Of a DNA stretch of 55,332 bases, positions 46,400 to 55,332 are shown piece by piece. Position 1 is the stretch's first letter; each line of letters begins with the position of its first letter. This DNA is from Marinobacter persicus (GTDB lineage: Bacteria > Pseudomonadota > Gammaproteobacteria > Pseudomonadales > Oleiphilaceae): contig NZ_PTIV01000026.1 of assembly GCF_002934325.1 (NCBI RefSeq), forward strand, positions 1 through 55,332, in the 5' to 3' direction. The notes beneath the pieces were generated by a model. It did no database searches and was not told the DNA's origin. It was given only the letters and a program-made list of their open reading frames with translations. The position numbers and the translations under genes were made by a program.

Positions 46400-46864
46400 T
46401 TATTTCACGGCGTTGAAGGTCATCAGTTTGCCATTGATATCCAGCGGACGCTCGCCGCTTCGCAGCTCCACCCGCCAAATCATCTCGGTACCGGTGGCAC
46501 AGAAGGGCGCGGTAAAAGTGGCGGCGTAACGGCCTTCACTCTTTTCAACCAGCGGCACCGGGTACTCACCCATGTACATGGACTGGCCACGGAGCACGGC
46601 GAGGAAGCGCTCGGGCGCGACAGGCGCCTGCAGGCTGAAGTGGTACTGCACGCCCTGCTCTCCAGCTTCACCTGCTCTGAGGGAAGCGCGCCACTCACCT
46701 TCCCGGGTGGTCCAGGTGCATGGTTCGGGGCCCAGCAAGTCGCAGCTTGAAGACTGGCTTGACGACTCACCACCGCCAATCCACGGGGTATCGTCACCGG
46801 ACGTCATCACGGTCAAGCCAATAACGGCAATCACTAATCCTACGGCGAGGTAAGCACGTAACAT
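46400..46864 (-). CDS. Membrane-anchored hypothetical protein
   Basis: Not recognised as a named family. The ATG at 46864 is preferred over a frame 111 bases longer because AGAGGAA lies just upstream and MLRAYLAVGLVIAVIGLTVM is a single N-terminal membrane anchor. The periplasmic part has two pairs of cysteines (CDLLGPEPC and one later in FCATG) and ends with WRVELRSGERPLDINGKL, resembling a beta-sandwich. It may be a lipid-independent periplasmic domain with a disulfide. It is convergent with the permease gene. Confidence 0.7.
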   Translation of the reverse strand: MLRAYLAVGLVIAVIGLTVMTSGDDTPWIGGGESSSQSSSCDLLGPEPCTWTTREGEWRASLRAGEAGEQGVQYHFSLQAPVAPERFLAVLRGQSMYMGEYPVPLVEKSEGRYAATFTAPFCATGTEMIWRVELRSGERPLDINGKLMTFNAVK

Positions 46865-47007
46865 AAGATTCCTCTGAAACAGGTCATAAACACTAAGCGG
46901 GGCATTATGCGGGTATTTACCGCCGGGGCAAAGGTTTCTAAATACCGGTCGGCGTGAGAAAATGCCCGGTTTCACGTTCCCGTTGATGCAACAGACAGGA
47001 TGGCACC

Positions 47008-47928
47008 GTGCAACCGGATATCTCCGTAAAGCACCTGAACAAAGTCTATGGCGGCGGTTTCCAGGCGCTGAAAGACGTTAACCTGGAGATCTACCCCGGG
47101 GAAATTTTCGCCCTTCTCGGCCCCAACGGTGCCGGCAAAACCACATTGATTTCCATTATCTGTGGCATCGTTAACAAGACTGATGGCGAGATCCGCGCCG
47201 CCGGGCACAACATCGTGACCGACTACCGCAGCGCCCGGGAAGCCATTGGCCTGGTACCCCAGGAGCTTCATACCGATGCCTTTGAAAGGGTCTGGGATGC
47301 CGTCTCGTTCAGCCGGGGGCTGTTCGGCAAGCCGCCCAAGCCATCCCATATTGAGAAGGTACTGAAAGACCTGTCGCTCTGGGACAAACGCAACAACCGC
47401 ATCATGTCGCTCTCTGGCGGCATGAAGCGCCGCGTGATGATCGCCAAGGCGCTCTCCCACGAGCCCCGCATCCTGTTCCTCGATGAGCCCACCGCCGGTG
47501 TGGATGTGGAACTGCGCCGGGACATGTGGGAAATGGTGCGCAAATTACGGGAAAACGGCACCACCATCATCCTCACCACCCACTACATCGAAGAAGCCGA
47601 GGAGATGGCGGACCGCATTGGCGTGATCCGCGAAGGTGAAATCATCCTGGTGGAAGAGAAAAACCAGCTGATGTCGAAACTCGGCAAGAAAGAGCTTCGC
47701 CTGCAGCTGCAGAACCCGCTCGACAAGGTGCCCGGTGAGCTGACGCTGGAACCGGTGGAGCTGTCCGAAGATGGCTACGAACTGATCTACACCTTCGACG
47801 CCCAGGAACAACAGGCCGGCGTGGCGCGATTGCTGCGCACCCTGGGGGAGCTGGATATTGAGTACCGGGATCTGCAAACCCGGGAAAGCTCCCTGGAGGA
47901 AATCTTTGTCGGCCTGGTGCATGAGTGA
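47008..47928 (+). CDS. ABC-2 type exporter ATPase (YadG-like)
   Basis: A 306-residue ATPase with a GTG start. Walker A is [18 protein letters not shown], the signature [17 protein letters not shown], Walker [13 protein letters not shown] and the H-loop [16 protein letters not shown]-terminal extension of about 80 residues is usual in this group. The adjacent permease and gene order match E. coli yadG-yadH, an exporter of unknown substrate. Confidence 0.9.
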   Translation: MQPDISVKHLNKVYGGGFQALKDVNLEIYPGEIFALLGPNGAGKTTLISIICGIVNKTDGEIRAAGHNIVTDYRSAREAIGLVPQELHTDAFERVWDAVSFSRGLFGKPPKPSHIEKVLKDLSLWDKRNNRIMSLSGGMKRRVMIAKALSHEPRILFLDEPTAGVDVELRRDMWEMVRKLRENGTTIILTTHYIEEAEEMADRIGVIREGEIILVEEKNQLMSKLGKKELRLQLQNPLDKVPGELTLEPVELSEDGYELIYTFDAQEQQAGVARLLRTLGELDIEYRDLQTRESSLEEIFVGLVHE

Positions 47929-47946
47929 GCGCAAACGGAGAAAGGC

Positions 47947-48708
47947 ATGAATCTTTACGGCGTTAGAGCCATCTACAAGTTCGAAATGGCACGCATGCGG
48001 CGCACCATCATGCAGAGCGTGCTGGCGCCGGTAATCACCACCTCGCTGTACTTCGTGGTGTTCGGCTCCGCCATCGGCTCGCGCATGGGTGCCATCGAGA
48101 ACATCAGTTATGGGGCCTACATCATTCCCGGCCTGGTCATGCTGTCCCTGCTGATGCAGAGCATTTCCAACGCCTCTTTCGGCATCTACATGCCCAAGTT
48201 CTCCGGCACTATCTACGAAGTGCTGTCTGCGCCCGTGTCCTACGCTGAAATCGTGTTGGGTTACGTGGGCGCCGCCGCGACCAAGTCTGTGATTCTGGGC
48301 GTGATCATTCTGATAACCGCCCGGTTCTTCGTGGATTACCACGTACTGCACCCCTTCTGGATGCTGTCATTCCTGGTGCTTACCGCCGTCACCTTCAGCC
48401 TGTTTGGCTTCATCATCGGCATCTGGGCGGATGGTTTCGAAAAACTTCAGATCGTACCCATGATGGTGGTGACCCCGCTGGTGTTCCTTGGCGGCACCTT
48501 CTATTCCATCGACATGCTGCCGCAGGTCTGGCAAACCATCAGCCTGTTCAACCCCGTGGTGTACCTGATCAGCGGTTTTCGGTGGGCATTCTATGGCGTG
48601 TCTGACGTGCACGTGGGCATCAGCGTGGGCATGACTGTCGTATTCCTGGCGGCCTGCATGGCTACGGTCTGGTGGATCTTTAAAACCGGCTACCGGCTGC
48701 GCTCATGA
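47947..48708 (+). CDS. ABC-2 type exporter permease (YadH-like)
   Basis: A 253-residue membrane protein with six hydrophobic segments and the ABC-2 signature ([20 protein letters not shown], then [20 protein letters not shown]). It works with the ATPase encoded 19 bases upstream. The DUF192 gene start overlaps its stop by four bases, so the three genes form one operon. Confidence 0.9.
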   Translation: MNLYGVRAIYKFEMARMRRTIMQSVLAPVITTSLYFVVFGSAIGSRMGAIENISYGAYIIPGLVMLSLLMQSISNASFGIYMPKFSGTIYEVLSAPVSYAEIVLGYVGAAATKSVILGVIILITARFFVDYHVLHPFWMLSFLVLTAVTFSLFGFIIGIWADGFEKLQIVPMMVVTPLVFLGGTFYSIDMLPQVWQTISLFNPVVYLISGFRWAFYGVSDVHVGISVGMTVVFLAACMATVWWIFKTGYRLRS

Positions 48709-49199
48709 AAGCACTGGCCTTTATACTGGGCAGCGTGCTGTGGCTTACCGCCTGCAGCCCCGCCGATGCCGGCGAGCCCCAGAGCCTGCCAACCGTGGCC
48801 GCCTGCTTTGTCACTGCCGAAGCGCACCACCCGGTTACGCTGGAAGTGGCTGAGACCAACTCCGAACGCCGCACGGGCCTGATGTGGCGCACCACCCTCG
48901 CCCCAAACTCCGGTATGTTGTTCAGCTATCCCAGCGAGCGCTCACCAGACAGCGGCTTCTGGATGTATAACACCCGGATTCCGCTGGATATCGCCTTTCT
49001 CGACCAGGATGGCGTGATCGTAAACATCCGGCAAATGTTGCCCTGCGCCTCAAGCCGTCAGCAGGACTGCCCCACCTACCCGGCCGGAAAGTTCTTCTGG
49101 CACGCCGTGGAAATGAATGCCGGTTACCTGAAGGAGCGAAGTATCAAAGCTGGCGACAGGCTGGTGTGGCCTGTCACCAAGGGCCAGTGCGAGCGCTGA
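48705..49199 (+). CDS. DUF192 lipoprotein
   Basis: A 164-residue protein with a lipobox ([10 protein letters not shown]; the Cys would be lipidated) and a DUF192 domain at about 40-160. Family marks are [42 protein letters not shown] and [15 protein letters not shown]192 has no settled function. The ATGA overlap with the exporter permease suggests an outer-membrane or periplasmic role linked to that exporter, which is inference. Confidence 0.85.
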   Translation: MKALAFILGSVLWLTACSPADAGEPQSLPTVAACFVTAEAHHPVTLEVAETNSERRTGLMWRTTLAPNSGMLFSYPSERSPDSGFWMYNTRIPLDIAFLDQDGVIVNIRQMLPCASSRQQDCPTYPAGKFFWHAVEMNAGYLKERSIKAGDRLVWPVTKGQCER

Positions 49200-49200
49200 A

Positions 49201-49995
49201 TTACTCGTCCCGCCACTCGGGATGACGTTTTTCCAGAAACGCCGAAATACCCTCCTGGGCATCGTTGGCATCCATATTCGAGGCCATCACCTCGGCGGTG
49301 TACTCATAGGCCTGCTCCAGCGGCATTTCCAGCTGCCGGTAGAACGCCTCCTTACCGGTTTTTACGGTAAAGGCCGACTTGCCTGCGATGTTTGCCGCCA
49401 TGCCGTAGACCGTCTCATCCAGCACCTCGGAATCCACCACCCGGTTAATCAGACCAATCTGCTCGGCGCGCCTGGCATCCACCATATCGCCGGTGAGCAG
49501 CATTTCCATGGCGTGCTTGCGGGACACATTGCGGGACAGCGCCACCATGGGCGTGGAACAGAACAACCCGATGTTCACGCCCGGCGTGGCAAAGCGCGAG
49601 CCTTCGGCTGCCACGGCCAGATCACAACTGGCCACCAGCTGGCACCCTGCCGCCGTTGCCACACCCGACACGCGCGCTATCACCGGCTTGGGCAGGTTCA
49701 CAATCTGCTGCATGACCTTGGCGCACTCCTGAAACACAGCCAGCTGGGCCTCGTGCTGATTGAACTGGCCTTTCAGTTCCTTCAAATCGTGACCGGCGCA
49801 GAACACATGGCCGGCCGCAGCCACGACCACCACCCGGCAGTCCGGGTTCGTCTCCAGATCCGAAAACACACTGGATAACACCTTCAGCATGGACAGGGAG
49901 AGGCTATTGCGTTTCTCAGGCTGGTTGAGGGTAACCGTGGTAATGCCTTTCTCCGTATACACGTGCACCAGATTGTCCGGCGATTCTGCTGACAT
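49201..49995 (-). CDS. Enoyl-CoA hydratase-like protein, ECHDC3 type
   Basis: A 264-residue crotonase-fold protein. The CoA-binding region and oxyanion hole region are present (VFCAGHDLKEL, GVATAAGCQLVASCDLAVAA, FATPGVNIGLFCSTP). The two catalytic glutamates of typical hydratases appear replaced: Gln in GCQLVAS and Gly in TPGVNIG. The text closely follows what I recall of mammalian ECHDC3, including the C-terminal QEGISAFLEKRHPEW. So hydratase activity is doubtful and the true reaction is unknown. It is convergent with the DUF192 gene. Confidence 0.85.
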   Translation of the reverse strand: MSAESPDNLVHVYTEKGITTVTLNQPEKRNSLSLSMLKVLSSVFSDLETNPDCRVVVVAAAGHVFCAGHDLKELKGQFNQHEAQLAVFQECAKVMQQIVNLPKPVIARVSGVATAAGCQLVASCDLAVAAEGSRFATPGVNIGLFCSTPMVALSRNVSRKHAMEMLLTGDMVDARRAEQIGLINRVVDSEVLDETVYGMAANIAGKSAFTVKTGKEAFYRQLEMPLEQAYEYTAEVMASNMDANDAQEGISAFLEKRHPEWRDE

Positions 49996-50145
49996 GTCTC
50001 AATCTCCATTTTTGTTTTATCGTTATGAATTTCCAGTATCAGCCATGGTGAGGCGAACTGTCGAATCGACCATGGGCGAAGACGTTGCAATTCCCTCATT
50101 CATCCTCAGACTCTGTAGAAGAGGAACAAAGTAAAAGGAGATGAC

Positions 50146-50295
50146 ATGTTACGCTCCTACCTTCTCAGAGCCCTTGTAGCCATCGCTATCATTGGCGGCG
50201 GCATCTATGTAATTATCAAAGACGAGCCGGCGGTACCCACCGGCGACATCAACCAGATCCAGCCACTGCCAGAGCAGGACGACCCTGACCGATAA
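50146..50295 (+). CDS. Small 49-residue membrane protein
   Basis: A short frame, MLRSYLLRALVAIAIIGGGI and onward, with one transmembrane segment at residues 7-24. It has an acidic, Pro-rich tail (KDEPAVPTGDI, PLPEQDDPDR). An excellent ribosome site (AAAGGAG) lies six to ten bases before the ATG, and no other gene overlaps it. It is too small to assign. It sits 71 bases upstream of the light-sensing c-di-GMP protein on the same strand, so a shared transcript is possible. Confidence 0.7.
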   Translation: MLRSYLLRALVAIAIIGGGIYVIIKDEPAVPTGDINQIQPLPEQDDPDR

Positions 50296-50366
50296 CATTG
50301 CATTCACCAGGACATTGCTCTATCTTCATGATTTAAATGGCTTTCCCATAGAAAGGACTCGCCGGG

Positions 50367-52934
50367 ATGAATAACGAACTCCCCGTTCTGGAACGGCAAC
50401 AACTTATTCACGAACTGATCGCCACACACGCGCCATTGCGGCAGACGCTGTGTGCGGTTGCCGACTGGTTAGGGGTGTTCTTCCCCGATGCCACCCTTTC
50501 CCTGATGTCCTACGACCCAGGCAGCCACACTCTCAATACCCTTCCCGATCGCTGCAGCAAAGCCGAGCCCACTCCCCAGCTAACCGATATCCCCGTTGAA
50601 ACCGGCGTTGCCTCATTTGGAACCGCGGCGCATTTGCGGTCTTTCGTGGCAACGGAAGATATTGCCAGGGATGAACGCTGGAAGGATTACCGGGAAACCA
50701 TGGTAACGGCGGGCATTCGAGCCTGCTGGTCGTACCCGGTCCTGGCACCGGATGAAGAGCTATTGGGCATTATCAACCTGTATTACCAAACCCCACGGGC
50801 CACCTTCCCCGAGGCTGAAAGCCGGCTCAAACAGGCCGCCTCACTGCTCGCCCTTGCGTTGATCCGGGAGCGGGACACCGAGAGTCACCGGACGTTGTAC
50901 GAATGGCACAGCGCGCTGTTCAACAACCATTCCGACAGCGTGTACGAGCTCAACCTGGACGGGCATTTCCAGCGGGGCAACACGGCCCTGGAGCTCATCA
51001 GCGGCTTCTCAGAAGATGATCTTGTAGGCATTCATTACAGCAAACTGATTGTTCCCGAAGACCAGGAACACACCGAGGCAGCCTTCAATGCCGCTCGCTG
51101 CGGCCAGACGGTGACCTATGAAACCCGGGGTGTGCATGCCCGTGGTCATATTCTGAACCTGGAAGTCACTAACTTCCCCGTGGTGATTGACGACGAGATT
51201 GTCGGCGTTTGGGGTATTTGCCGGGACATCACCGAGCGCAAGCGCCAAACCGATGAAATGCGGTTGCTCAAGCGGGGCATTGAAGCCGATCCCAACGGGC
51301 TGATCATGGTGGACGCCAAAAAGCCGGACATGCCCATTGTCTTCACAAACCCCGCGTTTTCCGACATCACCGGTTACCCCGCCCATGAAATCCTCGGCCA
51401 GAACTGCCGATTCCTGCAGGGCAAAGACACCGACCCGAATGCGGTCAGGGAGATTCGCGAAGGGCTGCAAAAGCTCGAGCGTGTCGACACGACGCTGCTT
51501 AACTACCGCAAGGACGGCACCCCGTTCTGGAACCGGGTCGTTATCAGCCCGGTGATGGATGCAGCCGGCGAATGCACCCACTTCATTGGCATTCAACAGG
51601 ACATCACCCGCCAGAAAGAACAGGAAGCCCAGATCGCCTACCAGGCCACCCACGATTTGCTGACCGGGCTGCCCAACCGCATGGCCTTTTCCGATCGCAT
51701 GGTGGAGTTGTTTGAAGGCTGCCGCAAAAACGGGACTGCCCTGGCCTTCCTGTACCTGGATCTGGATGGTTTCAAAAGCATTAACGACGGTTTGGGTTAC
51801 AACATCGGTAACCAGCTACTGGCCGAAGTGGCCAGGCGCCTCAAAGCTTCAATCCCGACCGAAAACGTGGTTGGCCGGCTGGTGGGCGACGAATTCGGCA
51901 TTCTCTTGTGCGATTACCGGGACTCAAGCCACGTCATTGAAATAGCCGAAGAGATCCTACGCGAGTTGGTCCGCCCCTTCGAAATTGGCGAACTGGCACT
52001 GCATTTGAGTGGCAGCATGGGCATTTCCGCCACCGCCTCCGATCTCACCCAGCCCCACGAACTCATGCAGTACGCCGACATCGCCCTGAACCAGGCCAAA
52101 CGCAAAGGCCGGAACACCTGGCAGTGGTACCGTGGCGGTGGCGCCAAAAGCACCCGGGACAGCGTTTTGCTGCGTAACGAGCTGCAAAAGGCGCTGGAAA
52201 CCAACCAGTTCACCGTCTACTACCAGCCTCTGGTGGATGCCGTAAGCGGCAAGATCCGCAGCGTGGAGGCCCTGGTACGCTGGAACCACCCCGAACGGGG
52301 CATGGTCTCGCCGGGCGACTTCATACCCCTGGCGGAAAGCACCGGCCAGATCATCCCGCTGGGCCAATGGGTGCTGAAGCACGCCTGCCAGGAAATCGCC
52401 CGGCTCAACGAAAACAGCGAGCGAATGCTTCCGGTAGCCGTGAACATCTCCTCCCTGCAATTCCTGCGCGAAGACTTCCTGGCCAACGTGGACAAAGCCC
52501 TGGAAGAATCCGGCCTACCGCCCCAGTTCCTGGAACTGGAAGTCACCGAGAGCGTGCTGCTGGACGGGGCCGAGCCCGTCATTGCATTGATGCAATCGCT
52601 CAACAAACGGGGCATACACGTCGCCATCGATGACTTCGGCACCGGCTTCTCCAGCCTCAGCTACCTGCGCGATCTGCCCACCCACAAGGTGAAACTGGAC
52701 CGCAGCTTCATCAACAAAACCCTCACCGACCGCCGAACCGCCGCCATCGTACAGGGCGTGATCACCATGGCCCATCACATGGATATGGTGGTGGTTGCCG
52801 AAGGGATTGAAACCGTTGAAGAACAGAATGATCTGGTACGGCGGAACTGTGATTTGTTGCAGGGATACCGGTTTTCAAAGCCCGTGCCGCTGGAGGTTCT
52901 AAAGGCGTTGCCGGATCGTTTGCCGGTGGAGTAG
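50367..52934 (+). CDS. GAF-PAS-LOV-GGDEF-EAL protein (blue-light c-di-GMP enzyme)
   Basis: An 855-residue cytosolic sensor. GAF (about 1-165) is followed by PAS (175-295). A LOV domain (300-415) has the full signature GQNCRFLQ with adduct cysteine C347, plus LLNYRKDGTPFWN and FIGIQQDIT, whose Asn and Gln residues contact FMN. The GGDEF domain (425-585) has VGDEF at 506-510 instead of GGDEF, so cyclase activity is doubtful. The EAL domain (600-850) is complete: EAL at 634, then LELEVTES, IDDFGTGFSSL and AEGIET. The likely output is light-controlled c-di-GMP breakdown, with the degenerate GGDEF as a possible GTP sensor. Residues fit known LOV photoreceptors closely; photochemistry itself is inferred. 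Confidence 0.92.
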   Translation: MNNELPVLERQQLIHELIATHAPLRQTLCAVADWLGVFFPDATLSLMSYDPGSHTLNTLPDRCSKAEPTPQLTDIPVETGVASFGTAAHLRSFVATEDIARDERWKDYRETMVTAGIRACWSYPVLAPDEELLGIINLYYQTPRATFPEAESRLKQAASLLALALIRERDTESHRTLYEWHSALFNNHSDSVYELNLDGHFQRGNTALELISGFSEDDLVGIHYSKLIVPEDQEHTEAAFNAARCGQTVTYETRGVHARGHILNLEVTNFPVVIDDEIVGVWGICRDITERKRQTDEMRLLKRGIEADPNGLIMVDAKKPDMPIVFTNPAFSDITGYPAHEILGQNCRFLQGKDTDPNAVREIREGLQKLERVDTTLLNYRKDGTPFWNRVVISPVMDAAGECTHFIGIQQDITRQKEQEAQIAYQATHDLLTGLPNRMAFSDRMVELFEGCRKNGTALAFLYLDLDGFKSINDGLGYNIGNQLLAEVARRLKASIPTENVVGRLVGDEFGILLCDYRDSSHVIEIAEEILRELVRPFEIGELALHLSGSMGISATASDLTQPHELMQYADIALNQAKRKGRNTWQWYRGGGAKSTRDSVLLRNELQKALETNQFTVYYQPLVDAVSGKIRSVEALVRWNHPERGMVSPGDFIPLAESTGQIIPLGQWVLKHACQEIARLNENSERMLPVAVNISSLQFLREDFLANVDKALEESGLPPQFLELEVTESVLLDGAEPVIALMQSLNKRGIHVAIDDFGTGFSSLSYLRDLPTHKVKLDRSFINKTLTDRRTAAIVQGVITMAHHMDMVVVAEGIETVEEQNDLVRRNCDLLQGYRFSKPVPLEVLKALPDRLPVE

Positions 52935-52952
52935 TTTGGCGGGTCAATGGCT

Positions 52953-53504
52953 TCAGTTGACGCGCTGCAGCTCTCCTAATCGATAACAATAGATCGGTGA
53001 CTGGTAGAAATCATTGATCCGCATAGACACTTCCGGCTGGCAGGATGGTAAAGCAAAGTAATTGCTTATTAGAAAGCCGTTGAAGCCTTCCCCCGCTGTC
53101 AGCTTTTGGGCAAGTTGACGCATACCATCGGTATGTAAAAAGCATACAAGCACATCAGCACCAGACAGATCTACCTGTAAAAAATTCTTTTTGTAGATTT
53201 CGAGGTTGGGCAAGCCGAGTATTTTCTTGAAAATGACCGACACCAGCCATGGTACAAAGGAAACCTCGTACCCCACTATCTTTCGATCAGGGTATTTTCT
53301 GGCCAACCGTATAACCAATCCACCCCAGCCGCTGCCCAGGTCATAAACAGGGCCGGTGCCTGTATCTGCCATCAAACCGATGATTGCCTCGCGGGCCTTC
53401 CCGGAGCTCGGCGTAGGCGATATGCCGACTCTGGCGGTGCTCCAGGCGATGGAGAGCCCGACAACCAATATAGCCACTACTACAACAATATCTAACGCAA
53501 ACAA
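52953..53504 (-). CDS. Membrane-anchored class I SAM methyltransferase-like protein
   Basis: A 183-residue protein with an N-terminal membrane anchor (ALDIVVVVAILVVGLSIAW). A Rossmann methyltransferase motif follows: YDLGSGWGGLVIRLARKYP (motif I) and IVGYEVS (motif II). The rest is shorter than most methyltransferases, so the substrate cannot be told. The start is a TTG at 53504; no better start with a ribosome site is visible. It lies between the LOV protein (convergent, 18 bases) and a small membrane protein on the same strand. Confidence 0.72.
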   Translation of the reverse strand: MFALDIVVVVAILVVGLSIAWSTARVGISPTPSSGKAREAIIGLMADTGTGPVYDLGSGWGGLVIRLARKYPDRKIVGYEVSFVPWLVSVIFKKILGLPNLEIYKKNFLQVDLSGADVLVCFLHTDGMRQLAQKLTAGEGFNGFLISNYFALPSCQPEVSMRINDFYQSPIYCYRLGELQRVN

Positions 53505-53537
53505 ACGGTACTCTCACTGGAAGTTTAGGCTTCTTCT

Positions 53538-53918
53538 CTAGCCCTTTCTTTCTTGGTGGATGAACTTCCGATGGTTAATCTGCGAAATCTCTATCAACCC
53601 AACAACCAGAGGCATGAGAAGTAAACCCATAGCAAGAATCAGTGCCGCAGGCACACCTGACACCGACCCACTCCCATCAGCCATTAACATCGTTATAACC
53701 AGTGCAACCGGGTAAAGGCATACCAATATCTTGCTAAGAACCAAAAAGAACTTTCCAATCTTTAAACCCCAGTTATTGCAATCCGGATAAATTGCAGGCT
53801 CCTTCTGCCAAAAAACTCGATAAACTCTGTAACTCAGCAGCATTAATGACAGCGGAAAAAACAATAAACAACTTGCGATCAGGCACACCCTGTAATAAAT
53901 CCTGAAAGGTTCATCCAT
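53538..53918 (-). CDS. Small multi-spanning membrane protein
   Basis: Not recognised. 126 residues with three or four hydrophobic stretches (RVCLIASCLLFFPLSLMLLS, FFLVLSKILVCLYPVALVIT, LILAMGLLLMPLVVGLIEI) and a basic tail. The ribosome site AGGGGAAAG precedes the ATG. It lies immediately 3' of an integron attC site and may be the next cassette or the first gene past the array. It has no attC of its own. Base composition is more AT-rich than the host genes. Confidence 0.6.
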   Translation of the reverse strand: MDEPFRIYYRVCLIASCLLFFPLSLMLLSYRVYRVFWQKEPAIYPDCNNWGLKIGKFFLVLSKILVCLYPVALVITMLMADGSGSVSGVPAALILAMGLLLMPLVVGLIEISQINHRKFIHQERKG

Positions 53919-53979
53919 GACTTTCCCCTAGTTAATCCCGCATTTTTAATTTCGCAATCAAACGATGTTAATCGCCCCG

Positions 53980-54048
53980 ATTTAACGCCCAATTCAGCGG
54001 GCAATTTTTGCGCAGCGAAAATTGGTCCGCTGCAATTGCTTGTTAAGT
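53980..54048 (-). repeat. Integron attC recombination site
   Basis: On the minus strand the 69-bp site starts with the inverse core ACTTAAC (RYYYAAC) and ends with the core GTTAAAT (GTTRRRY). The interior folds into a long imperfect hairpin: GCAATTGCAGCGG and CCAATTTTCGC pair with GCAAAAATTG and CCGCTGAATTGGGC, with unpaired bases of the kind that set strand choice for IntI. The stop codon of the upstream nuclease gene lies inside the inverse core, as is usual in cassettes. Confidence 0.85.
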
Positions 54049-55237
54049 GATTTCATAACGTTGCTTTAATGCTGGTCTTCTTGATAAAAACCTCTCAATT
54101 TCAAATCCTGACCACGTTTCTACCTCTACTCGGCGGCTGCTAGAAATACCATCAAGTCGATCAAAAAGCGTAGAGTCGATATAGCAATTACACATCAGAC
54201 CATAGCCTTCAGCTCCATACTGATCAATAACATCAGACACAGAGCCCACATTAGAGGTATTAATAGAGCTTTCTCTACCAGAAAGCTTACACTGAAAAAT
54301 ATACTTTTTTGGTTTCTCAGCAGCAATTGGCCTAGTAAAAACCACTATATCTCTACCACCATCTCTTGATCTAGATTTACCCATTTTTCTTATTGTATTT
54401 CTATCGAATTTTGAGCTGTGATAGATAATGTCGTAGCAAATCTGCTCAAACAATTCATCATCAAATCTACTCCAGTCAACGTAAACATCAGGATCAACTA
54501 CTAACTCATCTTCCAAGGAAGATAATAGTTGCTTTGTTGCATCAATGAATTTTTTCGACTCATTACCCTTGACTTGCTCTATATCGAAAAGAACGATCTG
54601 GGCTGAACTTGTAGACACAACACAAAAATCTGAGAACTCTGAAGTAAAAACTTGATATAAATTAGGCTTCCTTACAAGATCCGGATATCTTCCATACAGA
54701 TTATTCATTTCCGGTGAATGCTGAAAAAAGCTTCCATCCAGGCTTAATTTGTGCCGATACTCATCTCGTGAATGAGAAAATTCTTCATAACACGCAATAG
54801 CTTGTAACAATTGCCCCATTGGCAATTCAATAACTCCTAGCTCAGATATAGCCACAGTTTTTTGATTAATCATAAGAAGGTGAGATGGCAGCAAAGATAT
54901 CTGATCTTCATATTGATGCCCACCAAAAACTTCATCTATACTGATTGAAACAGGAATTATCCAAGAACTAGTTGAATAAAGAACTTTCTCTTCTGAATTA
55001 TTATATTTTGAACCAGAAAAATACCCATACTGTCTCTCTGGAAACTGCCTCAACTGATCAGCAATAACTTCATAATCTAATTCGTAGTAAGCGCCGTTTA
55101 TTAAGTTGGCAAGATAATCATCTATTACATCAGGATGATTTAGACGAAGCTCGGTTACCCTTTCTTCATACTTATTAATTTCCTCTCTATAGTTGACGTA
55201 ATCAGTTTCTAACTCTTGGTCTAGGGGGGACTGGAAA
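54043..55237 (-). pseudogene. Mrr-like PD-(D/E)xK nuclease gene cassette, 5' end cut by an IS
   Basis: The C-terminal region holds a restriction-endonuclease-like core: SRSRDGGRDIVVF (Asp) and KKYIFQCKLSGRE (Q-x-K), which resembles Mrr_cat (GxD...QxK). It would cut DNA, perhaps modified DNA. A TTG at 55053 gives 336 residues, but the frame is open further upstream to the IS boundary (about 61 more codons, LDQELETDYVNYREEINKYE). So the real start has been removed. The gene is strongly AT-rich compared with the host and is followed by an attC site, which marks it as an integron cassette with a defence-type product. Confidence 0.8.
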
Positions 55238-55332
55238 TGTTAGTGGCCAATTAAAGTGACCCACTACTGGCCATTAATTTTGACCCACCCCCGGGTGGCC
55301 GTCAGGCCACAGAACCAGCTACTGTCCCCCGC
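55238..55332. mobile_element. Terminal part of an IS21-like element
   Basis: The segment starts TGTTAGTGGCC. It has two 21-bp direct repeats at 24-bp spacing (TGGCCAATTAAAGTGACCCAC at 55244-55264 and a second at 55268-55288, 16 of 21 identical). Repeated end sites after a TG tip are a feature of IS21-family elements. A short palindrome, GTGGCC-gtca-GGCCAC, lies near 55295-55310. The transposase genes are outside the window. Confidence 0.6.

Noticed and set aside
53492..53503. Second attC core (GTTAGAT) at the start of the methyltransferase gene
   Set aside because: It lies in coding sequence (Ala-Leu-Asp), and no inverse core or stem partner is found upstream.
1..55332. CRISPR array or rRNA/tRNA genes
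   Set aside because: No regularly spaced repeats, no rRNA-like segments and no complete tRNA folds were seen on either strand.

Overview
The window looks like the replication-terminus region of a gammaproteobacterial chromosome. The genus is probably Marinobacter or a close relative; that is inferred from gene content and was not tested by a search. The strongest chromosomal landmark is a near-perfect dif site (XerC/XerD recombination site) at 22406-22433. It matches the remembered E. coli dif at 26 of 28 positions.

Left of dif (1-22.4 kb) is a patchwork of mobile DNA. It opens with the 3' end of an IS3-family element that has cut into tnsB of a Tn7-type transposon, followed by tnsC, tnsD and a tnsE that is split into two overlapping frames. 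Then come a GNAT acetyltransferase, an IS110-family element, a truncated LysE exporter, and an xre-azlC-azlD-panB gene group divided by a second, complete copy of the same IS3-family element. After that lie a truncated IS1182-type transposase, a lone Tn21-like terminal inverted repeat, an orphan ectC, a REC-PAS-GGDEF regulator, and a Tn4651-type module (tnpT, tnpS, tnpA) that ends about 120 bp from dif.

Right of dif (22.5-52.9 kb) is ordinary host sequence. It holds trkH, an SDR dehydrogenase and a PilZ protein. A divergent glycogen cluster follows: glgC, a GH57 enzyme and malQ on the minus strand, and glgB, glgA and glgP on the plus strand. Next come an acyltransferase, recQ, a solute-binding protein with a broken signal peptide, a GNAT-nitrilase fusion and a PilZ-like protein. 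A probable selenium locus has a SenB-like glycosyltransferase divergent from a PhnD-like binding protein, an ABC ATPase and a double-length permease. The rest of this part is a YadGH-like ABC exporter with a DUF192 lipoprotein, an ECHDC3-like crotonase, a 49-residue membrane peptide, and a GAF-PAS-LOV-GGDEF-EAL protein with an intact photoactive LOV signature.

The right edge (52.9-55.3 kb) is accessory and AT-rich. It has a membrane-anchored methyltransferase, a small membrane protein, an integron attC site, and an Mrr-like nuclease gene that forms the cassette for that attC. The nuclease gene is cut at its 5' side by the end of an IS21-like element at the window edge.

Two themes link the parts. 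One is a Tn7-type element carrying tnsE (the pathway known to prefer replication-terminus DNA) beside dif. The other is dense c-di-GMP and light signalling (two GGDEF proteins, one PilZ, one PilZ-like) next to storage metabolism.
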